This document shows, piece after piece, positions 63,861 through 64,000 of a stretch of DNA of 64,000 nucleotides. The notes below the pieces were generated by a model. That model saw only the letters and a list, made by a program, of their open reading frames with translations, had not been told where the DNA came from and did no database searches. The stretch lies in assembly GCA_018697195.1 (NCBI GenBank), contig CM031858.1, positions 75,327,001-75,391,000 on the forward strand, written 5' to 3'. Position 1 is the first letter of the stretch. Each line of letters opens with the position of its first letter. Source of the DNA: Certhia americana (taxonomy: Eukaryota > Chordata > Aves > Passeriformes > Certhiidae). Both the position numbers and the translations under genes were made by a program.

Positions 63861-64000
63861 AAAAAAATTGATAATACTCAGTTTGCATTTGATTTTGAGT
63901 TTCTGGCTGGTAGATAGAATGTGGCTCAAACAAAGATCCATCTTCCATACACAGTGTTTTTAAGTAATGCTAGACCTTTAGGAATGCCTTATTTCTTAGC
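63861..64000. other. Unique noncoding sequence
   Basis: Window end; nothing recognised. Confidence 0.5.

Noticed and set aside
1..64000. CRISPR arrays, operons, ribosome-binding sites, bacterial mobile elements
   Set aside because: The sequence is avian nuclear DNA; no regularly spaced repeats or dense bacterial-type coding were seen.

Overview
The window is AT-rich nuclear DNA from a bird, most likely a songbird. The evidence is many truncated CR1 LINEs, an avian ERVL-type LTR that starts TGTGCTGGTTTTG and ends GGTTAAACC, and a tRNA-Ile-derived SINE with a CR1 3' tail that matches TguSINE1, a family described in zebra finch. I found no cellular protein-coding exon, functional tRNA, rRNA, CRISPR array or operon that I can defend. 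It reads as an intergenic desert or part of a very large intron. Most open reading frames are 60-110 codons and come from repeats, homopolymers or chance.

Layout. 1-3964: AT-rich unique sequence with short simple repeats. 3965-5372: a CpG-dense patch abutting a plus-strand CR1. 5373-11419: unique sequence, an A/C-rich tract, a purine tract and a possible decayed LTR (7320-8170). 11420-11851: minus-strand CR1. 11852-21127: unique sequence with a 37-T run. 21128-22430: a GC-rich segment joined to a minus-strand LTR. 23702-23907: a duplicated A-tailed unit. 26978-27540 and 30801-32355: two minus-strand CR1s, the second reaching into the reverse transcriptase region. 41410-41718: a short plus-strand CR1 tail. 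43883-44457: plus-strand ERVL-type solo LTR. 45385-46525: minus-strand CR1 with a readable ORF2 C-terminus. 51449-52098: minus-strand solo LTR with a matching 5-bp target duplication. 54381-54444: (GT)32. 57401-57515: old CR1 piece. 58023-58169: the SINE. 59905-60801: plus-strand CR1. 63655-63860: a possible very old CR1 tail.

How the parts relate. The CR1 copies at 4365, 26978, 45385 and 59905 share one kind of 3' end (GATCCTTGTGGGTCCCTTCC-like, then an ATATTCTGTGATT-like tail). The SINE carries that same tail, so the autonomous LINE and its SINE are both visible here. The other CR1s (11420, 41410, 57401) have a different tail type. All CR1 coding remnants are dead. The three LTRs have no recognisable gag, pol or env beside them; two look like solo LTRs.

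No undescribed biological system stands out. The items most worth a second look are the CpG-dense patch at 3965, the GC-rich segment joined to the LTR at 21128, a 232-codon frame leading out of the LTR at 51449, and a 96-codon frame with a signal-peptide-like start at 53575.
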